From: Methanoculleus formosensis
GTDB lineage: Archaea > Halobacteriota > Methanomicrobia > Methanomicrobiales > Methanoculleaceae
Direction of reading: 5' to 3'
Length of the DNA: 43,572 nucleotides
Assembly: GCF_025384765.1 (NCBI RefSeq)
Contig: NZ_VHLL01000013.1
Span: 1-43,572 of the forward strand
Below the pieces are notes generated by a model that did not search any database, was not told the DNA's origin, and saw only the letters and a program-made list of their open reading frames with translations. Positions 40,180 to 43,572 of this stretch are shown in pieces (within the stretch, counting starts at the first letter, position 1; each line of letters begins with the position of its first letter). The position numbers and the translations under genes are program-made.

Positions 40180-43100
40180 TCAGGTGTACTCCTGCTGGTT
40201 TTTGACCAGTTCAAGGATCTTGTCGAGTTTATCGTCGTCCTGAACGACCTTCTTGATGGCGATACGGACCATCTTCGTCTTGATGGGGTTGTGCGCCCAG
40301 TCGTCCTGTTTGGTCAAGGTTACCACTTCATGAACCGCGAGTGCGATCGCTTCATCCTCGCCGAGGTTGTCGTAGAGAGCCTGTTTTGCAGGGCTGTTTA
40401 GGGTCTTCGGATACCGTGCGCCATCACCGGGGCGCTTGATCTGCTTTGTCAGTTCGACGATCTTTTTTAAGTATTCCAGGTACCCGAGTGCCTGCGCCCG
40501 GCGTTCTTTGATCAGCGCATCCAGCAGTTCGGACATCTTTTCGTAATATTTCGGGTTGATCGGCGTCTCGTCGATGATCAGCTTCCGGACGTTATTCTCG
40601 ATGGTCTCCGCAACTGCTTCGCGATCACGCCGTATACCGGGCGGGAGCGTTTCAACGGCATCGACACCGCGTTCGAGGAGGAGCTGTACCAGTGGCATAT
40701 CGTCGAATGCCGATATCTTCACGCTTTCTTCGGCCCTGATGTAGGTGTCGAGGAGATGTCGCATGGCCGGTTCGTAGAGTTTCAGGTCGATATAGTCGCC
40801 GCTTGCCAGCATGACCTCTTTACGGACGTTGTCATAGTGGGTGACCTCGGCCCTGATCTCTGCGGCCTCGGCTTCGGCATATCCGGCATCAAGCATCTCG
40901 TTCGCGAGGCCTGCGTACGCCCGGAGGAGTGCGGCGGTCAGTTTGTAGAGGGTGACGCGCTTACGTTCGTTCTCCTTGAGTGCCCCGGGATCTGTGGTAT
41001 CGGCTGCACAGAAGAAATGCTGATACGCAAGAGTATCCCGGGGAGGAACGACAGGTTCGCATAACGTTCTGATCGCCTCAAGGGCGTCGTCAAGTCGCTC
41101 ACGTCCTTTCTCCAGACGGTCTTTCAACAGTCCGGAGACGTCCTCTTTGTCGAAGCCGCCGAAGGCTTCGCCGGTGTAATCCTTGAGCGACTTCTCAAGC
41201 GACCGGAACAGATCTTTGTAATCGATGATGTAGCCGTACTCCTTGTCCTCGCCATCAAGGCGGTTCACGCGGCAGATCGCCTGGAAGAGGCCGTGATCGC
41301 GCATCTGTTTGTCGATGTAGAGGTAGGTCGCGGGCGGGGCGTCAAAGCCGGTCAGGAGTTTGTCGACAACGATCAGGAGTTTCATCTGCCCGGGCTCGTT
41401 GATGAACCGCTTCTTCACCTCTTTCTCGAACTGCTCGACCTTGTACATCGCCGTGTCCTCCGGTTCGTCGAAGTGTTCGGCGAGCATCTTGCGGTAGATG
41501 TCGTACTGCCGCAGCCTCTCGGTCAACCCCTCGCCGGTCTCTTCGCCCTTGATGTCTGCAGGCGACGGTGTGTAGGAGGTGATGATCGCACATCTGCCCG
41601 CAAGGTCGGTCTTCTGGAACATCTCGAAGAACCGGCAGGCCGAGTAGATGCTGCTGGTGACAAGGAGCGCGTTTCCGCGGCCGCTTCTGAGCCGGTCGCG
41701 CAGTTCCATGTCGAGCAGGATATCGGCGACGATCTTCTCCAGCCGGTCCTGTGCGCTGAGCACTTTCTGCATGGTTCCCCAGCGCTTCTTGAGTTGGGCT
41801 CTCGCGGCGTCGGTCAGGCCCCGGGTCTTGATCTCGAACCACTGGTCGATCTTCTCCTGCGAGATGAGGTTCTGGTCGATGTCGCGGGCCTCGTACTGGA
41901 GGTCCAGGACAACGCCGTCACTCACGGCCTCGTCGTATTTGTAGGTGTGGATGTAGGGGCCGAAGACTTCGATGCTCTTCTGTTTGTCCTGTTTCAGCAG
42001 CGGGGTGCCGGTGAACCCAATCAGCATCGCCCCGGGGAGGAGCGCCTTCATCGCCTGGTGCAGTTTGCCGGACTGGGTGCGGTGGCATTCGTCGACGAAG
42101 ACGAAGAACTCGCCTTTGGGGGAGAATCCTCTAGGCAGGTGGCTTTTGATATCTTCGATGTATGTCTCAAGATCGGCGTCGCTGAGGTCGTCGCCACGGC
42201 CGAACTTGTGGACGAGCGAGCAGACCAGCCATTCGGTGTCGGTGTTGAGAACGCGGACGAGGTCGGCGCCGCTCCGGGTGCGGTAGATGTCCTCGCTGAC
42301 GCCTAAAAAGACCTTCTCGATCTGCTCGTCGAGTTCGGTGCGGTCGGTGACGAGCAGGACGCGGGCGGCCGGCACGTGTTCGCGGATCCATTTGGCGAGC
42401 CAGACCATGATCAGGCTCTTCCCGCTGCCCTGGGTGTGCCAGATGATCCCGCCCTCGCGCCGCTTCACGCGCTCCTGTGCCGCTTTGACCCCGAAATACT
42501 GGTTGTGCCGGCAGGTCTTCTTGGTCCCGGCATCGAAGACGATGAAGTCGTGGACGATCTCAAGCAGGCGATCTTTGCGGCAGAGCTGGAAGAGTTCGCG
42601 GAGGAGCGGGTTTTCTCCGGCGGCAGGCGGGGCGTCGGCCTCTTTCCACCGCAGGTAGTACTTCTCCGGCGTCTCGATCACGCCGTAGCGGAGCCCTTCG
42701 GTCTCGCTGCCGGCCATCACGAGCTGGACGGTGGAAAAGAAGGGGCGGATGAAGATCTTCTTCTGGTTGTCGAGGTTTTGGCGGATGCCTTCGGATACCG
42801 AGACGATCGACCGTTTCAGTTCCAGCACCCCGAGAGCGATGCCGTTGACGTAGAGCACGATGTCGGGGCGCTTGCTGTTCTCGCCGGCGATGGTGACCTC
42901 CTCGGCGACGGCGAAGTTGTTGTTTTTGGGGTTCTCCCAGTCGATCAGCCAGACGGTGACGTGCTGCTCGCCGACGTCGGGCCGGACCTTCACGCCGTAG
43001 CGGAGCAGCCCGTAGACCTCGCGGTTGGCGTCGTAGAGGGTCTTGCTCCCGCTGACCGCCTTCGCTTTGTTGAGTTCATAGAGTACTTTGTCGAAGATCT

Positions 43101-43269
43101 GCTTGCTATGGCCCTGGCGCGCGAGACAGTCGGCGAGCAGCGCCTCCTCGATGTTGCTGTTGCCGTCACGGTACTCCCGGTTCCCGAGGTAGCGGTACTT
43201 GAGGGTGTCACGGAAGTAGGCGACGACACGCTCCTGCGTGAGGCGCTCACGCTCGCCGACGGTGCTCAT
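40180..43269 (-). CDS. hsdR: Type I restriction endonuclease subunit R
   Basis: HsdR gives the ATP-driven translocation and cleavage of type I systems. The 1029-residue protein has the nuclease core with Asp136, Glu150 and Lys152 (RPDIVLYVNG, then GVLELK), Walker A TQGSGKS (279-285), the DECH box (393-396) and further SF2 helicase motifs (FTGTPLL and FDAPPATYLYID), then a helical C-terminus. The start at 43269 lies inside the end of the upstream HTH gene. It transcribes towards hsdM from the opposite strand, so hsdR and hsdM are convergent, an unusual layout for a type I locus. Confidence 0.95.
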   Translation of the reverse strand: MSTVGERERLTQERVVAYFRDTLKYRYLGNREYRDGNSNIEEALLADCLARQGHSKQIFDKVLYELNKAKAVSGSKTLYDANREVYGLLRYGVKVRPDVGEQHVTVWLIDWENPKNNNFAVAEEVTIAGENSKRPDIVLYVNGIALGVLELKRSIVSVSEGIRQNLDNQKKIFIRPFFSTVQLVMAGSETEGLRYGVIETPEKYYLRWKEADAPPAAGENPLLRELFQLCRKDRLLEIVHDFIVFDAGTKKTCRHNQYFGVKAAQERVKRREGGIIWHTQGSGKSLIMVWLAKWIREHVPAARVLLVTDRTELDEQIEKVFLGVSEDIYRTRSGADLVRVLNTDTEWLVCSLVHKFGRGDDLSDADLETYIEDIKSHLPRGFSPKGEFFVFVDECHRTQSGKLHQAMKALLPGAMLIGFTGTPLLKQDKQKSIEVFGPYIHTYKYDEAVSDGVVLDLQYEARDIDQNLISQEKIDQWFEIKTRGLTDAARAQLKKRWGTMQKVLSAQDRLEKIVADILLDMELRDRLRSGRGNALLVTSSIYSACRFFEMFQKTDLAGRCAIITSYTPSPADIKGEETGEGLTERLRQYDIYRKMLAEHFDEPEDTAMYKVEQFEKEVKKRFINEPGQMKLLIVVDKLLTGFDAPPATYLYIDKQMRDHGLFQAICRVNRLDGEDKEYGYIIDYKDLFRSLEKSLKDYTGEAFGGFDKEDVSGLLKDRLEKGRERLDDALEAIRTLCEPVVPPRDTLAYQHFFCAADTTDPGALKENERKRVTLYKLTAALLRAYAGLANEMLDAGYAEAEAAEIRAEVTHYDNVRKEVMLASGDYIDLKLYEPAMRHLLDTYIRAEESVKISAFDDMPLVQLLLERGVDAVETLPPGIRRDREAVAETIENNVRKLIIDETPINPKYYEKMSELLDALIKERRAQALGYLEYLKKIVELTKQIKRPGDGARYPKTLNSPAKQALYDNLGEDEAIALAVHEVVTLTKQDDWAHNPIKTKMVRIAIKKVVQDDDKLDKILELVKNQQEYT

Positions 43270-43572
43270 CTTCGTCTCCGATAATCTCCCAACGGCCGCC
43301 TTTCGTTGGACCCACCCGTCTGAGCCGGCCAGCCTCTCTCAATCGCCGGATCTGCCACTCAATCCCTTTCGGCGTGATGCCGATCTGCTCTGCGAGTTCG
43401 TTCATGGTGATGGTTGGGTCGGCTGCGATCAGGGCCAGGACTTTGTCCCTAGTTTCTTCCCTAGTTTCTTCCCTAGTTTCTTCCCTAGTTTCTTCCCTAG
43501 TTTCTTCCCTAGTTTCTTCCCTAGTTTCTTCCCTAGTTTCTTCCCTAGTTTCTTCCCTAGTTTCTTCCCTAG
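43247..43572 (-). CDS. C-terminus of an AlbA_2/winged-helix regulator (cut by the window edge)
   Basis: The visible part reads, in the minus direction, repeated EETR, then TRDKVLALIAADPTITMNEL, GITPKGIEWQIRRLREAGR and VGPTKGGRWEIIG, ending at 43247. This is the typical C-terminal winged helix of AlbA_2-type (formerly RecG-like) transcriptional regulators. It overlaps the hsdR start by 23 bases, so the regulator and hsdR are probably co-transcribed. The ten in-frame 12-bp repeats (43450-43569) code for a charged linker of the same kind as the TREKTREK stretches known in the family. The N-terminus is outside the window. Confidence 0.75.
   Translation of the reverse strand, partial: REETREETREETREETREETREETREETREETREETREETRDKVLALIAADPTITMNELAEQIGITPKGIEWQIRRLREAGRLRRVGPTKGGRWEIIGDEDEHRRRA
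43450..43572. repeat. 12-bp tandem repeat (ten copies plus a partial) at the right edge
   Basis: tagtttcttccc repeats exactly from 43450, every 12 bp, to the end at 43572. In the minus-strand gene the unit keeps the frame and codes for EETR. A contig end inside such a repeat suggests that the true copy number is not resolved. Confidence 0.9.

Overview
The window looks like a contig from a GC-rich methanogenic archaeon of the Methanomicrobiales, most likely Methanoculleus or a close relative. This rests on an F420-type formate dehydrogenase (fdhAB) with FdhD, FmdE-family and MoeA neighbours, an archaeal Orc1/Cdc6, TATA-type promoters and high GC. The species is inferred, not proven. I found no rRNA, tRNA or CRISPR array. 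Both ends lie in repeats: a dispersed GC-rich repeat on the left and a 12-bp tandem repeat on the right. The window edges are therefore probably assembly breaks.

Region 1 (1-15.2 kb) is a carbon-storage and central-carbon block. It holds 4-alpha-glucanotransferase, an alpha-glucan phosphorylase with an N-terminal YHS domain, a type IIIA H+-ATPase, PEP synthase, a D-2-hydroxyacid dehydrogenase, a bacterial-type GAPDH and a 2,3-BPG-dependent phosphoglycerate mutase. Together they could turn stored glucan into triose phosphates and pyruvate, or run the reverse. A polyprenol/diacylglycerol kinase-like protein, a frameshifted TIGR04255-family gene, a DUF2795 protein and a small RHH-like protein with its own operator array are interspersed. 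Two gaps of over 800 bp are filled with a GC-rich dispersed repeat of about 200 bp and a 55-bp tandem array.

Region 2 (15.4-26.1 kb) holds a lipoprotein with four META domains, an NTF2-like protein and a molybdenum/formate block: a MoeA-PBP fusion, a TrmO-FmdE fusion and an FmdE/zinc-ribbon protein on the minus strand, then fdhA-fdhB, a VOC protein and fdhD on the plus strand. Formate oxidation by FdhAB would supply reduced F420 for methanogenesis, and MoeA and FdhD serve its molybdopterin cofactor.

Region 3 (26.4-32.8 kb) carries a PAPS-reductase-like/cysteine desulfurase fusion, an exported membrane-anchored protein, small hypothetical proteins and a DUF47-Pit phosphate transport pair.

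Region 4 (33-43.6 kb) is a defence-like island: a MNT/HEPN toxin-antitoxin pair, a frameshifted small membrane protein, Orc1/Cdc6, and a type I restriction module (hsdM, fic, then on the other strand hsdR and a YgjP-like metallopeptidase) without an intact hsdS. Where hsdS would be expected there is a run of twelve half-sites forming six inverted repeats spaced in steps of about 30 or 40 bp, followed by a possible hsdS N-terminal relic. This array is the most unusual non-coding structure in the window. The last gene, cut by the window edge, encodes the winged-helix C-terminus of an AlbA_2-type regulator with an in-frame tetrapeptide repeat.
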